From Euplotes aediculatus (Eukaryota > Ciliophora > Spirotrichea > Euplotida > Euplotidae): a stretch of 27,146 nucleotides of DNA. The position numbers and the translations under genes were made by a program. Positions 15,101 to 19,755 of this stretch are shown here, one piece after another. Every line of letters begins with the position of its first letter. Positions within the stretch are counted from its first letter, which is position 1. The notes below the pieces were generated by a model. It was given only the letters and a program-made list of their open reading frames with translations. It was not told where the DNA came from and did not search any database. The stretch lies in contig JAQGFW010002317.1 in the NCBI GenBank assembly GCA_030463445.1, positions 1 through 27,146 of the forward strand. Direction: 5' to 3'.

Positions 15101-15803
15101 TATCTTTCGCCTTATTGTATATTTCTGAGAAAACATTAAGATTTTCATCATTTTTTGGATTTAACTCTTTTAAATCTTCGTTAATTTTTTTTATTGCTTT
15201 TTCTTCGTTAAAAATTTTTCCTTCAATATCATTTTTTATCTTATATTGATAGAATTCTTTTATAAAATCATTATTTTCTCCTTTTATAAGCAATTGTAAT
15301 ATATTTGCTTTTTCAATCATCAAGTCAAATGCAAACGGCGATAGTTCGTGTTTTGTATAAAATTCTTTACATTTCTTCTTAAAATCATTGCAATTTATTT
15401 CTAAATTCGAATTTTGACAATTTGTTAAAAAAAGATCAACAAGTAAATGATGAAAAGATTCGTCATTCTTTTCGATTTTTTTATTATTTGGTTTTTTTAT
15501 GATTATATTTTCTTCATTATCTGTTAAATCTTCTTTTTCTGCAATCCTAGAATAAAAAAATATCCTTAATTTTTGAAAATCATAATGATCTAAAAGAGAA
15601 TTTATATTTCCTATGTCCTTCTTTTCAATATTGTTTTCGATTTTTTTGATTTTTTCTATAAAATAACTTTCTAAATTATCATCGTGATTTAATCTTTTGA
15701 AAATTTCCTTAAGCGTATTTATTTCGTTCGAGTTGATCACTTTGATATTTTTCAACTTTTCATTAATCTCTGATCTATTAAAAATTTGATTTTCAATTGT
15801 CAT
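1..15803 (-). CDS. Giant SecA-motor effector-like protein, partial (at least 5,267 aa; runs off left edge)
   Basis: One frame stays open from an ATG at 15803 to base 1. I read no stop, and checks at bases 9059, 8723, 4064, 3863 and 119 are all in the starting frame. Parts in order: charged N-terminal region; Glu/Gln-rich tract near residues 880-910; Asp/Asn/Ser-rich tract near 1640; SecA-type ATPase motor near 2210-2790; candidate CE-clan peptidase core 3914-3981; coiled coil near 5030-5090; octad repeat at the window edge. I see no signal peptide and no membrane segment, so it is probably cytosolic or exported by a dedicated secretion system. SecA itself is about 900 aa, so this is not housekeeping SecA. 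No Shine-Dalgarno precedes the ATG, but a strong promoter does. A role as a secreted effector or toxin in a host-associated bacterium is inference; it could also be an intracellular mechanochemical protein. It looks whole as far as it is visible. Confidence 0.93.
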   Translation of the reverse strand, partial: MTIENQIFNRSEINEKLKNIKVINSNEINTLKEIFKRLNHDDNLESYFIEKIKKIENNIEKKDIGNINSLLDHYDFQKLRIFFYSRIAEKEDLTDNEENIIIKKPNNKKIEKNDESFHHLLVDLFLTNCQNSNLEINCNDFKKKCKEFYTKHELSPFAFDLMIEKANILQLLIKGENNDFIKEFYQYKIKNDIEGKIFNEEKAIKKINEDLKELNPKNDENLNVFSEIYNKAKDKIKNIDIEYRNDSGEQESEDKKDQRRQEEYEKYVKKYSIHKDYDSKDKGFLRDAIGFGKIKEKWQEFVKQHSEHLSEKEETIKKNAGELYSKYFKKNILNEEIDKIEEISKKLEKIEPESRPRGGGGMFLNFKAGIYGTKQDIIKNIEYCASNNSKIKESFSKAVSLLNKRIDSNDINNAEKYNEYKYNILKKKMHAAKLLALKHRFDKILKHKEKKEIYPLLKIIFLKALSKINNQYDEFEYNYYKTVIFNSEKRDESLNIIENEENYEKNIEKNIKGENEKQIDIDSEGIFSIMDENPQQAVENRRYMHIANGKSIKYGKEKFFNYDIDSKVKYNELKEKEENGIQDFEHIKKIENNINGKFNKRAKEVFNENKKLATGADDKDIYTDSFINKDKDNDNDFILLENVENVQEAINYANTHHNKIKTIQIILPEYIHKYEGEDYDQNAKKRYSELMGEKYQDNQEFENDKFKFDRIDKVKIFFPKNFSFGCISNFCFLLENSDFHANEIILEFESISQYNAIRDHIFKNENKKLDNKSKYYYDIKDKCINKNIKLKLFTSLMDIDQHLHEKIKNHKISKLNELLSEKKIEKKADYIECQVDPQEQQEYNYPLHQKGQELLSEEIKKLVNNEDKIKNDEKIELNIEQEHEEEQEQEQEEEQEQEQEEEEEQEQEQELEIDEMILKPTEISEKLPDSLISRENFFQKCKDELKSILKINNANDANTVWDKMFNNSKDIPLEIRHVDRVSKGTMSILLRYYNDFLKNGINIDNLPNGFILYKYEDGYLLDYNSNAKIDIEYNNNLNNFRRLFREHFEGIHPVSRILENEKINKLNENQSKTFNELFQTLDNEKIQLFKNSIKELNLESDKAVDFFLKKIKNIKNKMTNNEFKDFSKLILEPFAKKNAFNCFLKKESIQNIDSFELSILNSKDELKLFFTLIEKSTSENQDIDSIKYIEAFLKFTRMMKYIFKINFKDIIDKEHINITNRVDLKQFCFNMIILAKYLKDNISKNADIQLKDQEKVTKKYLERLFKQILKGEVDISENSYVLNSIKSGFYTFDKKMNLSDEDLKKKDLISHNDNALYIDHNTTFEKAENVLYRALYKQAYNNIDIDIVDTFFEDLKNSENNYNKNNKISIKIQQVIKYFIACPDKEYQTGLIQDIFKLIDDDFFVQVNEDRIKLNFKDIKIISKIYTEIKHDDSIKKEFFNFINKWNNNAFSMIYFNRIIDNLHNADQELLSKIFSVFDKVVTTDPINTEKIFSILSVCKDADDLDRTLELLINTKEDNAIYKNILSICQQFIVNQERIEINDIVLNLKKDKKIKKFPYKMLPVLSEVRNITTTKELNKFYKESYGYNFQNNNEIYQKYSQENKIITELYSVFHSAFHNNKAIKNHSNNDIDSNINGNIDNDSDNDSDNSDNGENHLNDFLYDEKALHGTLFDLLSKIQENIEMIDFQVTFPLHILSLLENYQKNRKNISIKQKKIYLKKSMINFINICRDILIVMNDIKKENNEEKLTFTKKYIIDIFNKVYDAKFEKSEYIQIDKIDFLKKYKHNNIKVSIDALYELYKTNEYKDKDKYNIENDCKLITAIIKEDCDDELKKVLIKNINLFKKRIGLKEEFSPIDKIKNIFSRIDINRYKDGEAYKKFIISYLSEDNNFITNNEKEAFFGNKKMEALNSLYYRFYINMDDDEIKRRIGKINNQMSNIIDGYKNFNDLNNILNDINSILHEVEIKNGAINIDFIEFGLDFLEFIVNKSESELKSALRKGGNDEEFDKYTLEELRSKVFKKLFKIKNLENNSKIKEYFNISKDDKNISRVINFIKKYLNEDRERSYHLSQISPCTLGIDSKIIDYSKNPELREKIEEINNSLKDKNEENDNINKTNIKEINNNIEDLNLVYEKNEERKKSQLTNNLYERNIAKQIDCNDLEEIFTKTKIHLNDNSLDLGKIKDNFSEINGMALNFASFSESELVSSLREISKAKNITDLNKNKVLAILREMYFRSTGKFLNPMQMIAVSIGLENGRNAIQYPTGGGKSAIQSVISAASIYLGYNNLSVNNVFSTTNLANREFEESKLFFDKLELKSTTINEIEKNGIKYHKNTIYFGTIEEYFFHFSSILNKGGIVDKNSMKFVVDELDEVLFDSIKDMRLTNDGSLSDEDLRSLSLIVNKFTDENFEQLKKQEIENFNKIPDQLCKNLKEYLLKNNNNLINLLQKDYTEEGLNNFLKISIRSSYQSSILKEGKDYSLTYNNELSQYSVSIIKASGEADLKSQFSEGIHQFLVARVEANNPEKKFKRNKRKFPITSSGVNDTFNFGNNVVGLSGTVVKSETDAQLIKDVFQFNSVVELKNYQESNAKELNPIFCQEVEQLINLESTITKNQANKINELISNGLEESNYIQENPYLIICESDKEALNLSEYLIEKNSDKYEKLDIRTLKTKNDIDSAVKNIALNKKKAIIIASSVLSNDELEKSIYAAGLQSVITISTPLLSRGTDIKLSDPKKYSLNLINTTITNSRQREQIKGRVSRFNSKGQYIEVLNVKDANELRKKIEEQNGLIKNNLIKKSQEQTVSDILFKMHVSIKKALKENLSNFINSDSEIEDILKKIVNKYFSNLLTLSGKIVDNIKDDQGISAYFANKVEQEVSLIMNTFVTNNIHNELRLILDTNKLDNEEYSRKSMDQTIEEFEESRKIHYNSIKNTYKDSKSKICFDTKIKSVENDKFSFFDKSFNQTIIEYKENDENNSTFYSKIGKMFAGEENYNTISHINIENEKEEEKAKYIMISRNESSKLAFFCKDIKNIDNLKSIINFAKKETIKRVLEECENHFLHKKNKNTDLQWDDGKYNNQLQEALNKNKIYYIDEKGQYLKMTINKSIENIDSIEKKITENKKDLQNKKDLQNGKRYYHSYIKLNDNKLNISPFVENEQEKEEINLNEYLTKINNSIHEYTNYSEAINVEEINNVSSKIKEKLKQLKNNIKNYNSSKTEDNNFKELIQNFKQLSLIYSTTKCISRISEKFNEKILIKDIDNKEILPQLIEFLDLKSNLENIVNFINNDKYISNIGNIKNAFLKIENKLSNYLENKIKPSCDILSNNLLDFEQMTIAFHKDKFMQFRNINNIASCKPNISDFLFGLACNLFYNSTIKIDEKEFKAETMLFKRIITNIDNLIEELNGKECETYGVLNEDKIVIDYLNKIIDKNIPNDERKLKLVEYLEYIKSFLSFLIEGVMKVQNTHNDSFKKQCYENIKINSYRFLYKVKNESENLSKLSDLPINIKNEKNYEQEKEEMEKQNEEIKSEYIDHKESILGDEKIFTYGYKEILIKLFEQFKNTPVKPGKVTDFLKNATTDDSCIKNIESGATTWVKELKDDIKEDDIKKILELKEKTKDNNKLEQSYKCNEVKKAVDVLYSKFINNEKVKKILYNINIRNNKNYKELEYKRLNRESIKNIEYNIENKIEEINRVEHDERDINILSTYKSLINNKTVSFVNNEIKLHKKMNTDDIVNFSSNEGLFFLYDFINSLRINNKSIINVFNAINETNDKRITLRLLSEELISDIKENREKPEEQSYEAYQKLIDLMSFASQGIYGKNTEDDINDDESKLALVIKNKINNFNEKISDLKGLDDVNIGNNNRIEIVTVDNPQENKIVDEEYQKKLVHDAIQKKINDIADNNLDDYIVKKICIGVDSHFISVVIVKKNENINVYIADSLPSEKDDNIDEFVIKSAQSYCNKAFIYNGRKISPIPFPSLKQKKALCGAYSHANCDMIEELTKKINCDTLALIKQKWIDRKEEIKKKYNNLLEKFFKRYYFSDIPNIQNDSKDKVEQKETMIYLGNDEKKYYTKFNFIEKGNKGVYYLDVDDNENIEQILAILNNLDLNDLTRDNKTLKEYLKELNSLITPFYNVMPSSYINIKPGEEEKGGKDSFFNELKNFIGQDCFIMLEDRNKFLQNFSKAFVSNAERDPSLFLKRNITHLKDFEKINIIIDFIDKKDKNKRINEEDEDNATFKGVVNKEYMDYLMNKEHVNSNTENIKKEYSINNLTIEVCDKNGVINFIETEENLNNAIKNIKIKIKDKVDKIKNFKDFMNIVIDLSEMFTEKSSDFFSQEDILDKKYTKKNIQEEGKEKKSYFYIIRSHVLNFFKYYAFSNEVVKKFLNENNDKIKKREEIENAESKSKEIDNVEFTNDEKKLIKICLRTEIIRALGLAYDWSKLKDLNDFSDNYCDGVVKMQKYTQEIFIKKKKEHLYLTDEDIGDIIIDASKDPNILDTNQPPIQSNFDELVESSGIPHSLDIGSKKSMKKNYKNINYFIHFLHYKLKRLIDKECKLDEKDENGKTLAQQYKEKKQDIHKNFFSNNKEEYEKLITELNNEYTEKLNLNSHFELLNKELDQFKSERERISWNYCSSNDEIISAAIFSDHSPFDYDSMFLLISLYGYYGLKKQKKNIEKEENQKNTKNDYLIHNEILSKNGQKAIYDANFKQINDLLVNMNNIRKNTQLNHDFIENVKKKKIEIDKEIEKQVRFLIFNNQKYETLIGILFFMDPIVKYEYTEYLEKTGDKVSTFMKNPIIQKALNIYKKIQKEINEKKENIENAKRYLKEQEILVNLIDIEDRYKKKKSLKDTIEEILKYFSTINDDKYKMNNRGKIENEYLECNIDNILNNCTFEDSFKEIIKKITSISVYNNKIADIDSAIKKIDDKIESLLAEKEQGNVDKVYFKDQNFNIKDLTDLIKYYFKELLKTWKSHVDTGNSVESFEYSNDDNFQNVIKSISCFTFNDDENINTETMITLFNKYISQDDNEISKYASKIIENRLREETEALKLKRNEEEIKKLNEEKNTLESKKISLEKDLDKLNTEIKKLNNGEGLKQNRAEAVKIIESDFKKSLMERNEETKSGSPREINLNEDSNIEKFATKELRNIEKDFLYNKDLNDYNLKEKIDNILSKTVNNERITHSNIYFIVGINTKENCNFSIGEYQKKLSQTFNIEFREKLASYFSNNGSPFGLIEKSYSEEIKNQEKIKEKDVKSKEERIGERIKAKMGERIEVK
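3840..4100 (-). other. Candidate CE-clan (Ulp1/YopJ-like) cysteine peptidase or acetyltransferase core within the giant protein
   Basis: The stretch reads DSHFISVVIV (His3914), then VYIADSLPS (Asp3933), then PSLKQKKALCGAYSHAN (Gln3976, Cys3981). The order His, acidic residue, Gln, Cys-Gly, with a hydrophobic strand after the His and a small aliphatic segment after the Cys, is that of clan CE enzymes: SUMO and NEDD8 proteases, chlamydial deubiquitinases and YopJ acetyltransferases. The His-to-Cys spacing of 67 residues is close to that of YopJ. The Gln lies five residues before the Cys rather than the more usual six. Known bacterial members act on host proteins, which would fit an effector. 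Chance similarity in a 5,000-residue protein remains possible. Confidence 0.5.
7500..9170 (-). other. SecA-type DEAD motor domain within the giant protein
   Basis: Motifs follow the order of SecA. A Q-like NPMQ precedes Walker A QYPTGGGKS (residues 2260-2268, Lys2267). FSTTNLANREFEES sits where SecA has its TVNDYLAxRD segment, and IYFGTIEEYFF where SecA has YGTNNEYGFDYL. Walker B is VVDELDEVLFDSI (Asp2366, Glu2367, Asp2369), matching SecA VDEVDSILIDEA. FSEGIHQFLVARVEA matches the end of the preprotein cross-linking domain (WSDGLHQAxEAKEG). GLSGTV near residue 2550 matches GMTGTA. STPLLSRGTDIKL and QREQIKGRVSRF (near 2750) match the SecA AGRGTDI and QLRGRSGRQG motifs. All ATP-binding and hydrolysis motifs are therefore present, so it is probably active as an ATPase. 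Assignment rests on recalled motifs, not on a search. Domain edges are approximate. Confidence 0.88.
13075..13166 (-). repeat. Coding microsatellite giving a Glu/Gln-rich tract
   Basis: Imperfect tandem copies of a roughly 24-bp unit (first copy 30 bp), each beginning TCCTGTTCTTG on the plus strand, encode alternating Glu and Gln, such as EEEQEQEQ, near residues 880-910 of the giant protein. All unit lengths are multiples of three, so length changes would keep the frame. It is probably an acidic linker. Confidence 0.75.
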
Positions 15804-15832
15804 AAATAACTATAAATAAAATAAATAACTAT
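15802..15832 (-). repeat. Two 12-bp direct repeats in the leader of the giant gene
   Basis: ATAGTTATTTAT occurs twice on the minus strand, at 15832-15821 and 15813-15802, 19 bases apart start to start. The second copy runs into the start codon. The pair could be a regulator site or could influence initiation in this leader, which lacks a Shine-Dalgarno. In such AT-rich DNA it may also be chance. Confidence 0.4.
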
Positions 15833-15836
15833 CACC

Positions 15837-15864
15837 AGTATAACATAAAAAAACATATTGTCAA
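15837..15864 (-). promoter_or_regulatory. Sigma-70-type promoter of the giant gene
   Basis: On the minus strand a perfect -35 TTGACA (15864-15859) is separated by 16 bases from a -10 TATACT (15842-15837). The predicted start of transcription is near 15830, leaving a leader of about 27 bases before the ATG at 15803. It lies between the end of the YgjP-like gene and the giant gene, so the giant gene has its own transcription start. Confidence 0.65.
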
Positions 15865-15872
15865 TAAAATTT

Positions 15873-16571
15873 TTAAAAAGATCGAATCTCGCAATTAAAA
15901 GCCTCAAGTTTTTTCTTAATTTCTTTGTAATTCGGATTGAATTTTTCTTGAAGTTGATGGAATCTTTTTCCGTGATTTTTGTATTTTAAATGGCAAAGTT
16001 CGTGCATTATTACATAATCAATGCATTCAATTGGAGTATGGATTAAATGAGAATTTAACGTCATCAATCCTTTGTTTGACATGGATCCCCATCTGGATTT
16101 CATTTTTCTAATCTTTAAAATTGGAAAATCGTATTTATATTGTTTTGCGAAAATCTCAAAATTTAACTTCAATCTTTCTTCGAAAATTTCCTTCGCAAGA
16201 TCATAAAACCATTTTGTTAAAATATTTTTTGCATTTCTTTTTGATGTTTTGTGGACGAAAATTTCATCTTTTGTTCGTTCTACTGAATTGCTTTTTGATT
16301 CAAAAACTTTCAATTTATATTGTTTTCCTAAATAATAAAAACTTTCTTCATTTATATATTCTTTTTGCTTTGGAATTTCCCTTTGATTTTGCTGGAAATA
16401 TTCAATTTTTTTGTTTATCCAGTCTTGTTTTTGTTCTATAATTTCATCAATTTTCTTTTGCGATAAAAACTTTGGAACACGCACTTTAACTGATAAATCA
16501 GGATAAACTTGAATTGAAATACTTTTACGATTTGGTGAATGAATGATTTGAATTACGTGGTTATTTTGCAT
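15873..16571 (-). CDS. YgjP-like M48-type metallohydrolase (DUF45 family)
   Basis: This 232-aa protein ends in a zinc-peptidase-like core: HELCHLKYKNHGKRFHQL, with the HExxH pair near residues 190-194 and a third His in NHGKRFH. KSRWGSMSNKGLMTLN just before it is the family's RWGSCS segment. These are features of the YgjP/DUF45 (COG1451) family, which includes E. coli YgjP. Family members have been described as putative metal-dependent hydrolases, with UTP pyrophosphatase activity reported for YgjP; the substrate here is unknown. It is cytosolic, with no signal peptide. It lies 97 bases downstream of the methyltransferase gene on the same strand, so it may be the last gene of that transcript or have its own promoter. 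Length is normal for the family. Confidence 0.88.
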   Translation of the reverse strand: MQNNHVIQIIHSPNRKSISIQVYPDLSVKVRVPKFLSQKKIDEIIEQKQDWINKKIEYFQQNQREIPKQKEYINEESFYYLGKQYKLKVFESKSNSVERTKDEIFVHKTSKRNAKNILTKWFYDLAKEIFEERLKLNFEIFAKQYKYDFPILKIRKMKSRWGSMSNKGLMTLNSHLIHTPIECIDYVIMHELCHLKYKNHGKRFHQLQEKFNPNYKEIKKKLEAFNCEIRSF

Positions 16572-16659
16572 AATGAGGCAAAAATTGTTACGATAAATTC
16601 ACACAAACCTAAAAATTTGATATATATTTTAAGCTCTCCTTGTATCTTTTAATTTTAAT

Positions 16660-16683
16660 TTTAAAAATTCAAGAATTTTTAAA
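16660..16683 (-). terminator. Weak AT-only hairpin at the end of the methyltransferase gene
   Basis: Arms of 11 bases (16660-16670 and 16673-16683) are perfectly complementary around a 2-base centre and overlap the stop codon of the methyltransferase gene. The stem is almost all A-T and lacks a clean U-tract, so termination is doubtful. Confidence 0.25.
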
Positions 16684-17427
16684 CCCAATTTGCTGACCTA
16701 TCGCTCCGAAGAAATAATTGTAATTTTTTACATTTTCAAATCCAACTTTTTCCATCATTTCGCAAAGTTCTCTCTGATTTGCGAAATATTTATTTGATTC
16801 AGGAAGGTATTTGAAAGAATTCATTTCGCCTCTGTGAAATAAAAATTTTCCTACAAAAGGAGCTATGTTGCAAAAATACAACCAATATATAAATTTCGCA
16901 ATGGGATTTTGTGGCTTTCCGTGTTCTATGTTAGTGTATATTCCATCTTTCTTTAAAACTCTGTGAATTTCTGCAATGCCGTTTTGAGTAAATTCTAAAT
17001 TTCTAAGTCCAAAACTGATAAAAACATTATCGAAAAAATCATTATCAAATGGCATTTTCAATGCATCACCAACTTGAATTTTGATATTTTTTATACCTAA
17101 TTTATCAATTTTTTGTTGACCAATTTTAAGCATTTCTTCTGAAGCATCAAATGCAATAATTTCAGAATCTGGATATTTTATAGCTAATTTTATGGCTATA
17201 TCGCAAGTTCCAGCACATAAATCTAATATTTTAGCATTCTTTTTGACTTCAATTTTTGATATAAATTTGTAATCCAATCTACCTTTTCCAAACCAAGATG
17301 TAAAGTTGTTTGTTGCATCGTATTTTTTTGCTATTCCGTCAAAAAAAGCTCTATTATATTCGCTCCAGTTTTTACCTTTAAAATGCTTTTTAAACATTTT
17401 TTCAATCAATATGTCTTTTTTATTCAT
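16669..17427 (-). CDS. ubiE: UbiE/MenG-type SAM-dependent C-methyltransferase
   Basis: This 252-aa protein matches E. coli UbiE (251 aa) in length and motif order. FFDGIAKKYDATNNFTS near residue 28 is the family N-terminal signature, ILDLCAGTCDIA (67-78) is the SAM-binding motif I, FISFGLRN (136-143) is the UbiE FGLRN block, and RVLKKDGIYTNIEHGKP (156-172) is the second signature. UbiE methylates the ring of ubiquinone or menaquinone precursors. Here it follows a quinone reductase gene by 12 bases in an operon with a type III polyketide synthase, so it may instead, or also, methylate an alkylresorcinol or quinone made by that synthase. Motif I has Cys-Ala-Gly where E. coli has Ala-Gly-Gly. 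The family call is firm; the substrate is not. Confidence 0.85.
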   Translation of the reverse strand: MNKKDILIEKMFKKHFKGKNWSEYNRAFFDGIAKKYDATNNFTSWFGKGRLDYKFISKIEVKKNAKILDLCAGTCDIAIKLAIKYPDSEIIAFDASEEMLKIGQQKIDKLGIKNIKIQVGDALKMPFDNDFFDNVFISFGLRNLEFTQNGIAEIHRVLKKDGIYTNIEHGKPQNPIAKFIYWLYFCNIAPFVGKFLFHRGEMNSFKYLPESNKYFANQRELCEMMEKVGFENVKNYNYFFGAIGQQIGFKNS

Positions 17428-17439
17428 TTTTTTTTAAGA

Positions 17440-18015
17440 TTAAAAGCCATTTTTCCCCATATTTTCAATCTCACTGACTATATCAATCATTCTTTTTTCA
17501 TCTATTGACTTAGCTTTATCGATGCAGTACCTTTTTATTTTTGAAAATCCAACCCATCCTAAAATGCAATTTTTTATAGTTTTCCAAAAAACATCACCTA
17601 AAAGCCAATTTGTATAAAATTTTGGTGCACCTTGCGTGTAAATGACGCTCGCGGTTCTACCTGTTAATAATTTTTCGGGCCTTTTTGTTTCTGGATTAAA
17701 TCTATGAGAAAAATCTCTTGTAAATATTCTATCGAAAAAACCTTTTGCCAATGCAGGTAAACTACCCCACCACATAGGGACAAAAAGCACCAAATGATCG
17801 CAGTTTTTAATTTTATTTTGAGATTCTATTAAATCGTTTTCCAATTCTTGCGATTTTCTGTATCCAAAGTGCAATATTGGATCAAATTTTAAGTCGCGGA
17901 TATTGATTCTTTCGATTTTATTATTTGATTTTGCTGATTCAAAATACTTACCTGCTAAAAAATTACACAAACTTTCAGAGTCTGGATTGCAATCAATGAT
18001 TAAGATTTTTTTCAT
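17440..18015 (-). CDS. Flavodoxin-fold NAD(P)H:quinone oxidoreductase
   Basis: This 191-aa protein has the Flavodoxin_2 (NQO/MdaB/KefF) layout: the first strand MKKILIIDCNPDSESLC binds FMN or FAD phosphate, LVLFVPMWWGSLPALAKGFFDRIF (residues 74-97) is the family's central PxWWxxxPAxxKGxxDRvf block, and a Gly-Arg-Thr-Ala strand (VIYTQGAPK) follows. The family carries out two-electron reduction of quinones with NAD(P)H. It is cytosolic. Its ATG overlaps the stop of the polyketide synthase gene by four bases (ATGA), suggesting translational coupling, and the UbiE-type gene follows 12 bases later. This context suggests it reduces a quinone product of the pathway, though general redox protection is possible. 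Confidence 0.88.
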   Translation of the reverse strand: MKKILIIDCNPDSESLCNFLAGKYFESAKSNNKIERINIRDLKFDPILHFGYRKSQELENDLIESQNKIKNCDHLVLFVPMWWGSLPALAKGFFDRIFTRDFSHRFNPETKRPEKLLTGRTASVIYTQGAPKFYTNWLLGDVFWKTIKNCILGWVGFSKIKRYCIDKAKSIDEKRMIDIVSEIENMGKNGF

Positions 18016-19073
18016 AAAGATTCAAATAAAATAAAATTAGCGACAAAACCCGGTCCAAATGATGTCATAAGGATTTTTTCACCTTTTTTAACATGTTTTA
18101 ATTTTTCTTGCAAGATAAACATTACGGTCGCACTTGACATGTTTCCGTAATTTTCCATAATATATTTTGAGTAATTCAGATTTTTATTTATAATGCTTAT
18201 TTTTTCTTCAATTTTTTCTAAAATTTTAATTCCACCTGGATGAACGACTAATCTGTCAATTTTATCTAAAGATAGATTGTTTTTTTTGAGAAAATCATTC
18301 GCTTCTTTTACATAATTATTCGCTACAAAGACAGGCAATTCTCTTTCCATGTGTAATGTGAAACCAGTTTGACCTAAATCGTATCTCAAAATATCAATTG
18401 TATCGTAAAAATGATTAGTTTTTGTATCAATTATTCGCAATTTACCGCTTTCTTCGTTTGAAAAAATGCCACATGAAATTCCGTCTCCGAAAATAGCAGT
18501 TCCTATTATATTGTCTATGTTGTAATTGTTAACTTGCATTGTATTTGAGTTGAATTCTAAATTTAAAAGCATAGCTTTTGAATTTTTTTTAGATTTTAAA
18601 AGTTGATCAACGTAAATAAGTCCGTAAGTTCCTCCTGAACAGCCAGTTTGCGCAACTGGGACCTGAATTATATCGTTTTTCATTTTAAAATGATTTACAA
18701 TAAAAGATCCAATTGAAGGACTCATTAGTCCAGTACAAGATGTCATTACTAAAAAATCTATCTCATTTGCCTTGACATTTGAATTTTTTAATGCATTTTC
18801 AACTATTTTTATGGCATATTCTATTGCTTTTTCTTTGTATATTTTGTTAGATTCTGTGAAATTTCTGTCAAAAAAATTATCATTCATGAAATCTTCTTTT
18901 TTTAATATCGAATATTTTGATTTTATTCCAGTATTCTTAAAAATACTTTCAGCTTTTTCAATTAGTGATTGATCGTTACATCTTTTGATCCATTTTTTAT
19001 AAAAAGTACTCAATGTTTCAGAGTCAAATTTATTATCTGGCACTAAGGTTTCTAAATGTATTAAATTGTTCAT
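18012..19073 (-). CDS. Type III polyketide synthase (chalcone/stilbene synthase family)
   Basis: The protein is 353 aa, typical for the family. The catalytic triad is visible: Cys145 in AQTGCSGGTYGL, His278 in LVVHPGG and Asn311 in YGNMSSATV. TSCTG (111-115) and the C-terminal SFGPGF loop (338-343) are type III signatures. Such enzymes extend an acyl-CoA starter with malonyl-CoA and cyclise it to alkylresorcinols, alkylpyrones or related aromatics. The gene begins immediately after the TPR gene's stop (TAA then ATG) and overlaps the next gene by four bases. With the nearby hydroxylase, methyltransferase and quinone reductase it resembles the Streptomyces griseus srsABC phenolic lipid logic (synthase, methyltransferase, flavoprotein hydroxylase). 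Starter and ring type cannot be read from sequence by eye. Confidence 0.93.
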   Translation of the reverse strand: MNNLIHLETLVPDNKFDSETLSTFYKKWIKRCNDQSLIEKAESIFKNTGIKSKYSILKKEDFMNDNFFDRNFTESNKIYKEKAIEYAIKIVENALKNSNVKANEIDFLVMTSCTGLMSPSIGSFIVNHFKMKNDIIQVPVAQTGCSGGTYGLIYVDQLLKSKKNSKAMLLNLEFNSNTMQVNNYNIDNIIGTAIFGDGISCGIFSNEESGKLRIIDTKTNHFYDTIDILRYDLGQTGFTLHMERELPVFVANNYVKEANDFLKKNNLSLDKIDRLVVHPGGIKILEKIEEKISIINKNLNYSKYIMENYGNMSSATVMFILQEKLKHVKKGEKILMTSFGPGFVANFILFESL

Positions 19074-19703
19074 TTATTTTTCTAATTTAATGATCGATTT
19101 TTGGATTAATGGAATTTTTATTTTATCTACTTCGCTGTTAGGTTTAGAAACTGAAATTGCTTTTTTTAAATATTCTAAAGCTTCTTTTTTACGACCTTTT
19201 TTAATCAAAAATTCACCGTATCTCCAATTTGTATCAATATTGTTTGATAAAATTGCCTTTTTAAAGTATTCTTCGGATTTTTTATCATCACCAAAGGAAA
19301 TAAATTTCGGAACATTACTATAAAGTATTGCCAAGGCGTTCAAAGCGGCACCTTCTGAAACATTTTCGTTCATAGATATCGCTAATTCTAGTTTGCTTTT
19401 TGCATCTTTTGCGTAATTTAATGCCGATGGGGAAGGTTTTTTGTAAAATGCAATTTTTGCGAGAATTATTCCCTCCCAAGTTAATATTTCTGGATTATTT
19501 TCCTTATTTTTTTTTTCTAAATTGTCCATCACTTTATCGCATTTTAAATTATCCAGTAATATATAGCAAGTTGATAATCCAATTTTACTATCGGAAACAT
19601 TTTCAAGTTTTGCCATTTCTAATTTTAAACTATCAACATCTAAAGATATTAATGGATTATTAAATAAAAAAAATGCAAAAGTTATAAGAAATTTTTTTTT
19701 CAT
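19074..19703 (-). CDS. Exported tetratricopeptide-repeat protein, first gene of the polyketide operon
   Basis: This 209-aa protein begins MKKKFLITFAFFLFNNPLISLD, a Lys-rich start and hydrophobic core like a Sec signal peptide with possible cleavage near residue 20. There is no lipobox Cys. TPR-like helix pairs follow. The clearest are near residues 125-165 (LNALAILYS, then FGDDKKSEEYFKKAIL) and 165-190 (NWRYGEFLIKKGRKKEALEYLKKAIS). The YFKKAIL...WRYGEFL pattern recalls periplasmic TPR proteins of unknown role. The stop directly abuts the polyketide synthase start, so the two are co-translated. It could be a scaffold or carrier for the lipid product at the envelope, but that is speculation. 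Confidence 0.78.
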   Translation of the reverse strand: MKKKFLITFAFFLFNNPLISLDVDSLKLEMAKLENVSDSKIGLSTCYILLDNLKCDKVMDNLEKKNKENNPEILTWEGIILAKIAFYKKPSPSALNYAKDAKSKLELAISMNENVSEGAALNALAILYSNVPKFISFGDDKKSEEYFKKAILSNNIDTNWRYGEFLIKKGRKKEALEYLKKAISVSKPNSEVDKIKIPLIQKSIIKLEK

Positions 19704-19755
19704 TTGATTTAAAATAATCTGTAGCTAACTATTAAATTATAAACTTATATATAAA
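19704..19755. promoter_or_regulatory. Divergent intergenic region between the polyketide operon and the hydroxylase gene
   Basis: These 52 bases separate the ATG of the TPR gene (minus) from that of the hydroxylase (plus) and must hold both promoters unless these lie upstream in coding DNA. They are almost all A and T. TATA-like hexamers are present (around 19737-19754) but no convincing -35/-10 pair. Shared control of both arms is plausible. Confidence 0.4.
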
